DNA from: Cladocopium goreaui
Taxonomy: Eukaryota; Sar; Dinophyceae; Suessiales; Symbiodiniaceae
Assembly: GCA_947184155.2 (NCBI GenBank)
Contig: CAMXCT020006746.1
Coordinates: 135,001-199,000, forward strand
Direction: 5' to 3'
Length of the DNA: 64,000 bases
Under the pieces are notes generated by a model. The model saw only the letters and a program-made list of their open reading frames with translations, had not been told where the DNA came from and did not search any database. Made by a program: the position numbers and the translations under genes. This document shows positions 51,704-62,450 of this stretch, piece by piece; the first letter of the stretch is position 1; every line of letters starts with the position of its first letter.

Positions 51704-53050
51704 ATGCTCAAAGTACATGTCGCGTTCCCGAGTGGTTGCGGTGAGACTCTGGCGCTTCCACAAAACTCTACAGTGGGTGACCTGAAAGTGCTGGTCCAGA
51801 AGTCATTCAGGCAAGGATTTCTGAAACTTGTCACAGAGAAGGGACCCGTCCTGACCAATCCTGAGGACTCTTTGCTCACTGCGGGAATCCAAGAAGGAGC
51901 GCACTTAACAGTTGTTGCACAACAGCCCAAAGTGGCAGCAACAGCAGGAGCTTTTGCAATATGGTGCTGCGGGGGTGACAGAATTGTGACTTGGGGCAGC
52001 CCAGAATTCGGTGGTCACAGCTCTGCAGTTCAAGATCACCTCAAGAATGTGCAACAAATTCAGGCCACAGGAGGGGCATTTGCTGCCATCCTGGCAGATG
52101 GATCCGTGGTTACCTGGGGTAGTCCAGACGATGGTGGCGACAGCTCTGTAGTTCAAGATCAGCTCCAGAATGTGCAACAAATTCAGGCCACAGGAAGGGC
52201 ATTTGCTGCCATCTTAGCTGATGCATCCGTGGTTACCTGGGGCAATCCAGACGATGGCGGCGACAGCTCTGTAGTTCAAGATCAGCTCCAGCATGTGCAA
52301 CAAATTCAGGCCACAGGAGGGGCATTTGCTGCCATCTTAGCTGATGCATCCGTGGTTACCTGGGGTAATCCAGACGATGGCGGCGACAGCTCTGTAGTTC
52401 AAGATCAGCTCCAGAATGTGCAGCAAATTCAGGCCACAGGAGAGGCATTTGCTGCCATCTTAGCTGATGGATCCGTGGTTACCTGGGGTGATCCAGACGA
52501 TGGCGGCGACAGCTCTGTAGTTCAAGATCAGCTCCAGAATGTGCAGCAAATTCAGGCCACAGGAGGGGCATTTGCTGCCATCTTAGCTGATGCATCCGTG
52601 GTTACCTGGGGCAATCCAGACGATGGCGGCGACAGCTCTGTAGTTCAAGATCAGCTCCAGCATGTGCAACAAATTCAGGCCACAGGAGGGGCATTTGCTG
52701 CCATCTTAGCTGATGCATCCGTGGTTACCTGGGGTAATCCAGACGATGGCGGCGACAGCTCTGTAGTTCAAGATCAGCTCCAGAATGTGCAACAAATTCA
52801 GGCCACAGGAAGGGCATTTGCTGCCATCTTAGCTGATGCATCCGTGGTTACCTGGGGTAATCCACACTATGGCGGCGACAGCTCTGTAGTTCAAGATCAG
52901 CTCAAGGATGTGGAACAAGTTGAGGGCATGTTCGGTCCTGTGGGGGGTGCCTTCGTCGCCATTTTGGCTGATAAGTCAATCGTTACCTGGGGCGATCCAG
53001 ACTATTGTGGTGACAGCTCTACAATTCAGCTGCAGCTCCAATATGTGTAG
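51704..53050 (+). CDS. Ubiquitin-like plus RCC1-like repeat protein, single exon
   Basis: 448 residues, ATG to TAG, with an in-frame TGA upstream at 51674-51676. Residues about 1-75 form a ubiquitin-like beta-grasp (LKVHVAFPSG, TVGDLKVLVQKSF, LLTAGIQEGAHLTVV). The rest is about nine repeats of 41 residues with SVVTWGNPDDGGDSSVVQ and GGAFAAILADAS, related to the RCC1/HERC beta-propeller blade (W-G-x-x-x-x-G). Such proteins form large families in dinoflagellates; the role is unknown and the HERC likeness does not imply ligase activity, since no HECT domain is present. The absence of introns beside an intron-rich gene suggests an mRNA-derived copy. Confidence 0.85.
   Translation: MLKVHVAFPSGCGETLALPQNSTVGDLKVLVQKSFRQGFLKLVTEKGPVLTNPEDSLLTAGIQEGAHLTVVAQQPKVAATAGAFAIWCCGGDRIVTWGSPEFGGHSSAVQDHLKNVQQIQATGGAFAAILADGSVVTWGSPDDGGDSSVVQDQLQNVQQIQATGRAFAAILADASVVTWGNPDDGGDSSVVQDQLQHVQQIQATGGAFAAILADASVVTWGNPDDGGDSSVVQDQLQNVQQIQATGEAFAAILADGSVVTWGDPDDGGDSSVVQDQLQNVQQIQATGGAFAAILADASVVTWGNPDDGGDSSVVQDQLQHVQQIQATGGAFAAILADASVVTWGNPDDGGDSSVVQDQLQNVQQIQATGRAFAAILADASVVTWGNPHYGGDSSVVQDQLKDVEQVEGMFGPVGGAFVAILADKSIVTWGDPDYCGDSSTIQLQLQYV
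52056..52905 (+). repeat. 123-bp coding tandem repeat inside the RCC1-like gene
   Basis: Seven near-identical units of 123 bases (41 codons) with only a few substitutions between them, flanked by more diverged outer units. The order of variant units (QN, QH, QN twice over) suggests duplication of a multi-unit block. Confidence 0.85.
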
Positions 53051-53977
53051 CTCTCTCCTTCCTATTGTCGGCACATGTCATGTTGACAGAATGACCCATG
53101 GGAACCACTTGCAACTTTCTGCAAGAAAAGGCGCCTTGCTCCAGGGCCATGGAAGAATGAGCCGAAGCTTGGTTTGGGGTTGATCATTGAGCTTTAGACT
53201 TTAGCCATGAATGGGCCAATATGATGTTCGACCAAGCATCTAGGAATGGATAGACATGGTATACGAGACCAGTTGCCACTGTTTTTTTCACTGAAAATTA
53301 TGTCCTAGGTTTGATTTGGTAAGTTGAGGCTTGAGTTGTATCGCATTGAAAATGTACAATTCTTCCGCACCCCAGACTACCAGATTTGAGGTGTGTGGCC
53401 ATTTGGCCCTTTGGCAAGGGGTCCTTACATGGGTTTGTCAATCTTAAACTAGGGTGCCCAAAAATAAAGTTCTTTGTTACAATATTCCCAGATTTTGAAT
53501 CTTGGAGAGAGCTCAATTGTAGTATGATGCTATTTGAGAAGGTGAAATTACATACCTCCTGCCTTGGGAATTTGTCCGAAGAATATGGTGATGCAGCAAC
53601 CAACGGTTTGGAAAAGAATGGGGCCTGTCTGAAAATGGGGAATGCCCACCAAAATTGCAATTTAATCTGGAAAAAGAGGGTTGACCAAAGTGCAGTATCC
53701 CATTTCTTTTTGGACAAACCCATTTTACCCAATCAATTGCCACTTTGAGGCACAATTTGCTCTTGTTGATAACAAGAATCACTTGGCGCTCAAGCCCTAG
53801 AAGGTGGACCCCTTTAGGTATAAATCTGAGTGGTGGTTTGGAACATTTGTTATTTTCCCTAATATATGGGATAATCCTTCCCATTGACTAAAATTTTCAA
53901 GATGGTTAAAGCCACCAACCAGAAAGTCGAATCATAACTAGCATAAACTCAAGTTATCCGAGCGCCCAAGTGTGATG
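53051..53977. other. No gene recognised
   Basis: AT-rich flank. A plus-strand stretch at 53386-53748 and its antisense are both open, which argues against either being coding. Confidence 0.4.
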
Positions 53978-53988
53978 GAAATCAAAAG
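53978..53988 (+). repeat. Target-site duplication, left copy, of the R2-like LINE
   Basis: GAAATCAAAAG, identical to 57065-57075. Confidence 0.8.
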
Positions 53989-55376
53989 ACTCCCTTGACC
54001 TCGCCGCAGAACTGCGGAGGCCGTGCGCTGTCACACGTTCCCCTCCAGCTTTCCTGCGCGCCCACCTCAGCCGCGCCTTCCTGGTGCCCATGCGCATCCT
54101 TACCCAAAGCCGGGCCACGCAGCTCCAACAACAGCGTGCCTGGACCTTGTTCCTGCTCATCCCCCGGCTACTGCTCCACCGCAGCCCGGACCGTGGCGCG
54201 GAGGGTCGGGCGGCGCTTCTGCAACGTGCCGCCCACTTCCAAGCGGGTGCATGGGAAAATCTTTACGGCGCCATCCCTCCGGCTGCCCCCCGGCCGGCGT
54301 CCCCGGCTCCTGTCAACCCACAAACCCGCCGTCATGCCCAAGCCTGTGCGCAAGTGCGCCAAGGCAACCTATCCCGCGCCAGGCATACTCTCACCAACCC
54401 AGCGTTGGCGCCGGGCACTCCCGCCACGTTGGCCGCCCTTAGGGATCCCGATCGCCGCCCCCCTCAACTCCGACGACCAATCCCGGACCACTTGACACGA
54501 CCGCTGCCAGCCACGCCTCTCCGCCTCACCCCGGCAGAGATTGGCGACGCGCTGCGCACTGCGAAGCGTGGCGCCGCGCCCGGGCTTTCCGGCAGCACCA
54601 TGGATCACTACAAAGTCCTCCTCGAGGACGAGGAAGCGTTCGCCCACCTCACAGCAATGGTCAATAAATTGGCGAACGCCGATGTGCCCGCGCCTGTCCT
54701 CGAAGCCCTCGCCCGGGCGCGGCTAACTGCCCTCACAAAACCTGGGGGTGGTATCCGCGGGATCGCTACTGGAGAAGCCTTCCGCCGGCTGACCTCCAGA
54801 GTCCTGGCGCGCCACTTTGCCACCCAGTTCGACCTGGCCACCCGGCCTTTCCAGTTCGCCCTCCAAACCCGCGCCGGCACCGACGCGCTGGCCACCATAC
54901 TCCGATACTGCACCGACGCCAACCCGGCTGCCACGGTCGTGTGCCTGGACGGCCGCAGCGCATATGACACCGTCTCCCGCGCAGCCGTTTTGGCCAAAGT
55001 CCACGAATGCACCCCGGCGCTCCTGCCTTACGTCAAAGCATTCTATGGGGCACAATCCTCCTACTCCTGGTTTGACAACCAGGGGACCGTGCATGACATA
55101 GTGCAAGGAGAAGGCCTCGAGCAGGGCGATTCGCTCGCTCCTGCACTGTTTGCGTTGGCCCAGCATGAAGCTCTGGTCCATGCCTCCCGTACCTTGCCGG
55201 CCGGCGACCGTCTTTATGCTTACTTAGATGACATCTGCGTGCTTACCACCAGGGACCACGCCCGGCATGCATACGATGTCGTCTCCCGCGCCATTGAAGG
55301 CCACGCGGGCATCGCATCCAACGTTGGCAAAACCCGTGTTTATCACCAGGACCCGGGGCCACCCCCCCAGGCATAG
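53989..55376 (+). pseudogene. R2-like element, reverse transcriptase part
   Basis: Open from the truncated 5' end (FLRAHLSRAFLVPMRILTQ) to TAG at 55374-55376. RT motifs: TALTKPGGGIRGIATGEAFR (about 54730-54790), VVCLDGRSAYDTVSR (motif A, about 54940-54985), EGLEQGDSLAPALFA (motif B, about 55112-55158) and YAYLDDICVL (motif C, about 55217-55246). The catalytic aspartates are present. The frame then shifts; the thumb continues at 55394 in another frame. Confidence 0.8.
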
Positions 55377-55393
55377 ATCAACTGGGGCCTGAC

Positions 55394-56130
55394 GTGTGGG
55401 TGGGAAACCAGCCTCCCGCGCAGCGTGGGTTTGTCGCGTTGGGGGTGCCGATCGGCCACCCGGCGTTCATCGCCTGCCACTTGCAAGCCCGTCTGGCCGC
55501 GGAAGCCGAGCTCCTCAAGGAGCTCCCGCGCCTCCCCGACTTGCAAGCGGCCTGGCTCCTCCTCCTGTTCTGCGCCGCACCACGCGCACAACACATCCTC
55601 CGTACTGTCCCCCCCCTCCCAGTGCTTCGAATACTCCACGGGGCATGACGCGGCCATCTGGGACACCCTTCTGGCCCTGCTTGGGGAACAACGGCCATGC
55701 CCCTGCCTGGCAGACTTGGTGGCCTCGGCCTTACCAGCGCGGAGCTTTTATCCCCCGCTGCGTATTGGGCCGGATGGACAGACGCGCTGGGCACCCTGCG
55801 CCCCCGCGTCCCGGACATCGTCGCCGCCTGCGGCCGGGAGCTGCTCCAAGAGGGCGACCCGCATGCGCCATGCATCCGAGAACTCGTCGCGGCTGCCGCC
55901 CGCCTCGATGCAGCCGGCTGGGCCACCAGGCCAGCTTGGGCCCAACTCCTAGCGGCCCACCCTGTCCCCTCGCCACCGCTACAAGAATCCGAGCCGAGCC
56001 TATGGCGCCACGGCTGGCAACACCCCGCAGCTCTCGCTGTCACTACATCCTTCCGAGAGCAAGAGGTGTTTCCCGCCCATGACACCGGCGACTCGTGCTT
56101 TGGTTCGCTCCCAATCCGGCCCGGCTGCCG
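55394..56130 (+). pseudogene. R2-like element, RT thumb and linker
   Basis: Continues as FVALGVPIGHPAFIACHLQA and RTVPPLPVLR, then PLPGRLGGLGLTSAELLSPA in the same frame after a second interruption around 55650-55690. The GGLGL segment is typical of the linker after RT in R2-like elements. It shifts again near 56080. Confidence 0.65.
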
Positions 56131-56963
56131 GGGCTTGGCTCACCGCCATCCCGACGGAGCCAGCTACCACACTGGCACCCCACCTCATGGCCATCGCCCT
56201 CCGGCGCCGCCTCCGGCTCCCCCTGCCGCTCACAACAGCCAGGTGTGGACAAGTGCCAAATACTCACGGCTGTGGCCGCCTCGTCGACCCGTTGGGCGAC
56301 CACCTGGCCGCCTGCCCTCGAACCGGCGCTCTAGCTCGCCGCAGACACCTCATGGAGCAGGCTTGGATCAAAATTTGCCGTGAAGCAGTTGGGCCAGAGG
56401 GCCGCGTGGTCCCCCAACAATGGCTCAACAGAACCACGGCGCCAGGCGTTCCTCCCGAGGACCGGCGCCGGCTCGATCTCGTGGTCCACGGGGCCACCGC
56501 CTTGGGCGTGGCCCTATGCTGCGACGTGACAGTCGTCTCGCCCCTCACCAGCACAGGGCGACCTCTCCCCCGCGCGGCAACCCACGACGGGACCGCATTG
56601 CAGCTGGCACGAGCCCGCAAGCACCGTCGGTACCCAGAGCTGCTCCGCGCCGGAGGCCACCGCTTCCTCGTGCTCGGCGCCGAACTCGGCGGCCGCTGGG
56701 ACCAGGAGTGCCACGATCTCGTGCGCACCTTCCTCGCTGTGTGAGCCCAGCGCGAACCAGCGGCCATCTGGGCAGCCGCCATTTCTGGCTGGCGCCGCCG
56801 CTGGTGGGCGGTCCTCGCCTGTGCGCTCCAGCGTGCAACAGCCAGCACGTTGCTGGGCGGGGTGTGGCTGGCTCCGGCTCAAACCACCGGCACCGCGCCC
56901 ACTTTGGCAGCCGTGCTGGACTGGGCTGACCCTCCAGCCCTCAGCCGCTTGCCGCTGCGCTAG
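56079..56963 (+). pseudogene. R2-like element, zinc-binding and restriction-like endonuclease part
   Basis: Contains CGRLVDPLGDHLAACPRTG (about 56276-56330), the C-x-x-x-x-D-x-x-GDH-x-x-x-C motif that precedes the endonuclease in this group, then RRLDLVVHG (about 56465) and CDVTVVSP (about 56521), the D ... D-x-T core of the PD-(D/E)XK-like nuclease, and KHRRYPEL near 56620. A TGA at 56742-56744 interrupts the frame, which then stays open (QREPAAIWAAAISGWRRRWW) to TAG near 56963. Confidence 0.7.
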
Positions 56964-57064
56964 CTGTCTCACCCGTTTCACCCGCTCCCGCGCCACAGAG
57001 CCGGGATGGAGGATTGTCGCCGCCATGGGAAGGGATGGTTGGGTTATATTGGAAATAAAAAAAA

Positions 57065-57075
57065 GAAATCAAAAG
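57065..57075 (+). repeat. Target-site duplication, right copy, of the R2-like LINE
   Basis: GAAATCAAAAG directly after A8. Confidence 0.8.
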
Positions 57076-57590
57076 TGATTTATCATGTCATGGCCGAATT
57101 TCACAAGCTGTTGTAGCTCTTGAGCGATAAATACTTTGAAAAAAAAGATCGAAGAGTTGAGATCCTCTCTGGGGAAGGTATGGAACGGTGCTTGGTGCTT
57201 TTTGGTGGTTCACCATTGTTAATCTAACAAAAAAAGTAGCGTTTAAGATGAGTACCTTCTCGGAATTTATTGCGTAGCCATAGCTATATGATGCTATATG
57301 GAAAATCACCATATTTAATTTGGTAAATCATCAAGCTATTTCATCGGGACAATTTTCAATAGCAAACTGTTAAACTGCCAGAGGCTACCCCAATCTATGC
57401 AAGTTTTAATGCGGGAAATGACATGAATCATTGAAGCACTGAATTTGGGGGGGCTACTTTGACTGTGTGTCTGGCTTCAAAGAAAATTAAAGGACCGGAT
57501 AACCCCACAAGGCAACTTCTTCCAATAATGAGCGCCAAATGTTGTAGCGGGGACGGGGAAGGAAGGAAAGACAAAGGAGGCGGTGGAGGA
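57076..57590. other. No gene; degenerate palindromic element
   Basis: At 57280-57392 the words TATATGGAAAATCACC and CAATTTTCAATAGC with a CCAGAGG end form a decayed copy of the palindromic family. Confidence 0.45.
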
Positions 57591-58080
57591 TCGAGAAGTA
57601 AAACAAAGTTGTGTGCGTGTGACAAAGTTGTATGTGAAAGATGGCGTGTGACAAAGAAAGATGGTGTGTGTGTGACAAAGTTGTGTGTGAAAGATGGTGA
57701 GTGTGTGAAAGTTGTGTGTGAAAGAGAGCGTGTGACAAAGTTGTGTGTGAAAGATGGTGTGTGACAAAGTGGTGAAAGGTGGTGTGTGACAAAGTTGGGT
57801 GTGAAAGATGGTGTGGTGAAAGATGGTGTGCGACAAAGTTGGGTGTGAAGATGGTGTGGTGAAAGATGGTGTGTGACAAAGTGGTGTGTGAAGGATGGTG
57901 TGGTGAAAGATGGTGTGAGACAAAGTGGTGTGGTGAAAGATGGTGTGAGACAAAGTGGTGTGTGAAAGATGGTGTGACAAAGTGGTGTGAAAGATGGTGT
58001 GTCAAAAATGGTGCGTCAAAGATGGTGTGTGAAAGATGGTGCGTGACATAGTTGAGGGTCAAAGATGGTGTGTGACAAAG
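57591..58080. repeat. Tandem array of GTGTGAAAGATGGTGTGTGA-type units
   Basis: About 480 bases alternating GTGTGACAAAGTTG and GTGTGAAAGATGG with irregular deletions. A partial palindromic element (58083-58156) follows immediately. Confidence 0.85.
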
Positions 58081-58156
58081 TTGTATGGAAAATCACCGTT
58101 CATGGGTAAATCCACGAACTAAATGGCAATTTTCAATCGCTATGTTAATGAGCCAA

Positions 58157-59624
58157 CAAAAAGCGAAGAGACCTAATGATGGGTATTTCTTGTGAGTCTC
58201 TCGTGAGTTCGTTTTCCTTCTTGACCTTTGAATCACGAAATGCAGTTTGGGCTGCACAGATTCGAGGATCCTGCGGGGAAAGTTGCAGGGCTTCAACAAG
58301 GCTGGGCTGGTCCAATTTCCAATTGGGGAAATCTGAAAAGAACCATGCAATCGCCCTCCCAAAAAAAGCGACTTGCTGACTTGCCTCTTAATGCATCTTA
58401 ATGCCAAGAGAATGTGGACTGTTGAGATTGAAAGCTATCTTTTCGTAGGAGGGCCGCTGCAGGGCCAACAAAAAAGGCATTATGTCACACACTTCACTTT
58501 TGTGACGCACTTGCGTGGGACTAAGTTTCATTTAAATTGAATGGATAAGGTCCCATGAGAGTATCTGCTGGATCTTGAGCAGCATTTGAGCCAAAATCTT
58601 TTTGCGAGGGTATGCAACGTATGTCTACAGTGTCTGGAATGGATCTGTAAAGGGCGTCGAAGGTGTGCCGATTTGTTTCTTGCACCTGCGGGTTTCTTAT
58701 AAGCCCCCTGATATTGTTCTTGTGATCAGTTTCAGCCAGAAATTCTTTATATAATGAAGGACGTAGTCGGGCAATGTCGGGCAATGTCGGGCACGCAAAG
58801 GCTGAAGTGACAGTCAAATTCACAACTAGGACGTCCTTACATACCATGTGGGCACACATGGACGCGCAGTGGCCTTGACCTTTGTGCACTGACGGCTGCC
58901 TAAGAAAACCTTGCCAAAATTTATCCTTGGAAAGCTTGTGTTAAAGCAACCCCCGGCACCCAAATCCGAATTTCAAGCTGGGACGTCCCGGGTTGAATTT
59001 GCAGAAGCCTCCACCGCCAAGGCTGATTAAAACCAACTTTTCGGGTGCGATCACCTTGTTTTTTTTCAAGTTTTTCTCTGGAGCCTTGGGGCATTTCGAT
59101 CTGGGACGTCCCGACTTGAATTTGCGGTTTGCGCGTGAGCTGCTTTGCTCCGACGCTCTGGAAGGGCCATTTGTTGGCCCTGCCACGTCCCCCTTCGGTT
59201 TGCAACATGGCCCCAAATGTGAGTTTGGTGCCGCGATTGGAGAGCGTTCTGTCCAGCAATCCCGTGAAACGCATGAAGTTCAAGGCGCAAACAAAATTAA
59301 ATCGACGCCTAGCCAGTTTCTTCTTCCAGCGTAATTTCAATTCAAGCGGGTGGACCAGTTCATTGTCATGTCCCCTGCTATGGCTACTTTCACATCCCAG
59401 TGAGAAAAGCCTCACAAACAGGGCTGAATGAGCTTTGCACAAGTAATCCCGCTTCTTATGACACACTGACACTGAAGAAATACAACCTCCTACTTTCTAA
59501 ATCTAACAGCTGCTAGTACCGTTGGGCGCGCGCGTGGAACTTGAAGGGTAATGTCAAAAAATGAGTTGTGGAGTTTGGGATGTGAACACTATTGTGTGTA
59601 TTGGTTGGCCCTGCAGCGGCCCTC
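58157..59624. other. No gene recognised; duplicated GGGACGTCCC segment
   Basis: Two segments, 58965-59015 and 59088-59138, share GGGACGTCCC with TTGAATTTGC after it. A minus-strand open stretch at 58521-58889 has no recognisable domain. Confidence 0.35.
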
Positions 59625-59679
59625 CTAAGAAAACATCACTGGAAAGATGACAGATGGCATGAATATTTTCACGTCCTTC

Positions 59680-59885
59680 TCGGTTCTTCCACATGTCCTG
59701 GTCACTGAATTACAAGCGCCGCGGTACTTCTTCGAGTCATAGCTTCTGATATCTCTTGCGGGGAGCTGTGGGCTAAAACCCGGCAGGTTTGCCGCATCGA
59801 TGCCGACTCCGCAGCCTTTTCCACCTTTGTGGCTGAAGACGTGGCTGCCATAGGAGGTGGGCCCCACACTGCTGGAGCCCTGGAG
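59680..59885 (-). CDS. Host exon on the minus strand, possibly flagellar PG-rich type
   Basis: The minus strand reads LQGSSSVGPTSYGSHVFSHK, then GGKGCGVGIDAANLPG and RDIRSYDSKKYRG. VGPTSYGSHVFSHKGG resembles an STPGR/SHIPPO opening and recalls VGPTYYDI at 51189. GC content is well above its flanks. Boundaries are not fixed; only one exon of this gene can be seen. Confidence 0.4.
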
Positions 59886-60870
59886 TGTCATTATCATTTT
59901 GTCATTAAATTGTAACTTATAACCATTATGAGTAGTTTAATTGTACATATTTTCATCACCATCGCCACCACCATTGTCATTTTTACCGCTGTTGACACTT
60001 TTGCATACTTTTGCTTTTACTATCATTAAACATCATTATTGACAATCATCATTATTGTCATTCCCGTACTGCCATTATTGTCATTGTTATGTTCATGTGC
60101 AACAACATCAAATTTTCGTCTCACCTTTCTCCGTTCTTTCCCAGTCCGTCCTACATTCAATGTGGCGCAGGCTATGCAAAGGGCGGAGTCACATGCAGCA
60201 TCTTTGCTTTGGGGGCTGAAGGCGGAGACATGCGGAGACCGGGCGGGTGAAAGAGTCAGATCTGGGAAAACGGCAATGAATTCCTCACAATTACTCCCTT
60301 CCCCCAATGCTCTGCCCATGGCGATAGAGAGAGAGAAAGATAGAGAGAGAGAGAGAGAGATTTTTGATCATACCCAACCCATCTAGAATATCATGTAGGG
60401 GATGGGATAACCTTGCATTCTGCAGGTTTCAATCCTAGCCGTCGAGGTAGAACTCACTTGCGTCCCCAGTTTGCAGTGACATTGGTCGAATCTAGAGGAC
60501 ATTAGGGGAGTTCTTAAAGTTGAGGTGCCCCAAAACCATTGCTTTCCCCATCGGAAATGACATTTTTAATTCTTTTTTTGGCATGATTTCTCAATTCCAC
60601 GATTTCGAGAGACAACTATAAAATACTATAAACTTCTCCGGGGTTCCCTTGACATTTTGCTGGTCATGAATGGAGTTTGAGGATCATGATCGAGAAACAT
60701 GATATTTGTAAGACTGTACAAAAAAATCTACACACACACACATATATGTATATATATATATATCTATATGGTACAGGCCTGCAACCCCCCCCTCCCCCCC
60801 CCGCGATGGTGATGGTTCCTAGGGTTGGGTGTACTATCTCCCTGGAATCCAGCTATCATGCAAGGTATCT
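59886..60870. other. No gene recognised
   Basis: ATT- and CAT-rich DNA to 60110, a GC-rich island at 60145-60265 open on both strands, a GA microsatellite at 60327-60362, and a CA/TA microsatellite at 60730-60765. Confidence 0.35.
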
Positions 60871-61424
60871 TTGCTTCCCCGCCCCCCCCCTGTGGGGTGG
60901 GTTGGGTGCAGTATGTATGTACCTACGTAGGTTGGTAGGTATAGGCATGTATGTATGTGTGTATGTATGTATGTATGTATGTAATGTAATGTCATGTCAT
61001 GTTATGTAATGTTATGCTATGTTATGTATGTATGTATTTATGCTTCCCCGCCCCCCCCTGTGGGGTGGGTTGGGTGTAGTATGTATGTACCTACGTAGGT
61101 TGGTAGGTAGGCATGTATCTATGTGTGTATGTATTTATGTATGTATGTATGTCTGTCTGTATGTATGATGTATGTATGTATGTATGTATGTATGTATGGT
61201 AGGTAGGTAGGTAGGTAGGTAGGTATGCTTCCCCGCCCCCCCCTGTGGGGTGGGTTGGGTGTAGTATGTATGTACCTACGTAGGTTGGTAGGTAGGCATG
61301 TATCTATGTGTGTATGTATTTATGTATGTATGTATGTCTGTCTGTATGTCCTGTATGTCTGTAGTTGTATGTCTGTATGTCTGGTATGTCGGTACGTACG
61401 TCCGTACGTATGTTAGTATGTTGC
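60871..61424. repeat. Three copies of a 170-185-bp unit separated by TATG microsatellite
   Basis: Copies start near 60871, 61041 and 61226 with GCTTCCCCGCCCCCCCCTGT, GGGGTGGGTTGGGTGTAGTA and GTACCTACGTAGGT, then variable runs of TATG and TAGG. The palindrome ACCTACGTAGGT is kept in all three. Confidence 0.8.
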
Positions 61425-61515
61425 GGGGGCGGGGGAAGGGGGGATACAGGGGGGGTGATACCAGGGGGGGTGATCAGGGGGGGATTTTTACCATTGGGGG
61501 GCGGGGGGGGGGTTG
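61425..61515 (+). repeat. G-run cluster, potential G-quadruplex
   Basis: At least seven runs of five or more G on the plus strand within 90 bases, separated by short loops. Confidence 0.75.
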
Positions 61516-61954
61516 CCGGCGACGGCCGGACCATATATACACACACGGAGCTTTGTGGACCTTCGGAATGCGATGAGAGAGACCATACCTACTTGAGCTG
61601 TCAGTTATTATCAAATATGGAGCAAAGTGAAACCTTTAGCATATTTGGAATGACTCTTAAGGCGAGATTGGCATATGACCGTTAGAGCCTCAAGCACCAG
61701 GGTTGCCATGGCTGTGTGGCTTAGTGCGGCAAGTCGTCAAACTATTTACGAGACCCATTTTCTGAAGGATTTCTTCAAGGGATTTCTGTCAGGCTCGACT
61801 TTCAGGGCAACTCTGAGGGCTGCGTTCTACAATTGTTCTTTATACGGCAATCAGAAAAGGCTCAAATGTGTTTTTCCCCACATCGTGTGTGGGGTTCTTG
61901 TTGTGTGATTCGGGATCACGGGCTTCTCTCCTCCTCCCGCCGCCCCGTAAGCAC

Positions 61955-62450
61955 AAACAACACACAAACTTAACAGACAATAACTTCACACACACAAACT
62001 TAACATACAATAATTTCACACACACAAACTTAACATACACAAACTTAACACACACAAACTTAACAGACAATAACTTCACACACACAAACTTAACATACAA
62101 TAATTTCACACACACAAACTTAACATACACAAACTTAACACACACAAACTTCACACACACACAAACTTAACAGACAATAACTTCACACACACACAAACTT
62201 AACACACACAAACTTAACAGACAATAACTTCACACACACAAACTTAATATACAATAATTTCACATACACAAACTTAACACACACAAACTTAACAGACAAT
62301 AACTTCACACACACAAACTTAACATACAATAACTTCACACACACAAACTTAACATACAATAATTTCACACACACAAACTTCACATACAATAATTTCACAC
62401 ACACAAACTTAACATACGCAAACTTAACAGACAATCACTTCACACACACA
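61955..62450. repeat. ACACACAAACTTAACATACA tandem array
   Basis: About 500 bases built from ACAAACTTAACA, with the spacers GACAATAACTTCACACAC or TACAATAATTTCACACAC in alternation. It ends directly at the satellite. Confidence 0.85.

Larger units (their letters stand above)
53989..57064 (+). mobile_element. GC-rich, 5'-truncated R2-like LINE with restriction-like endonuclease
   Basis: 3,076 bases between 11-bp direct duplications and ending in A8 (57057-57064). It encodes RT followed by a zinc-binding and restriction-like endonuclease region, the order of R2/CRE-type non-LTR elements, which is quite different from the APE-type LINE upstream. The whole element is strikingly GC- and C-rich against AT-rich flanks. 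No upstream zinc-finger or Myb-like part is present, so it is 5'-truncated, and frame breaks show it is dead. Confidence 0.8.

Noticed and set aside
53386..53748. Plus-strand frame of 120 residues
   Set aside because: The antisense strand is open over the same stretch and there is no domain or codon regularity.
58521..58889. Minus-strand frame of 122 residues
   Set aside because: No recognisable motif, no splice or start context; could be an exon but unsupported.
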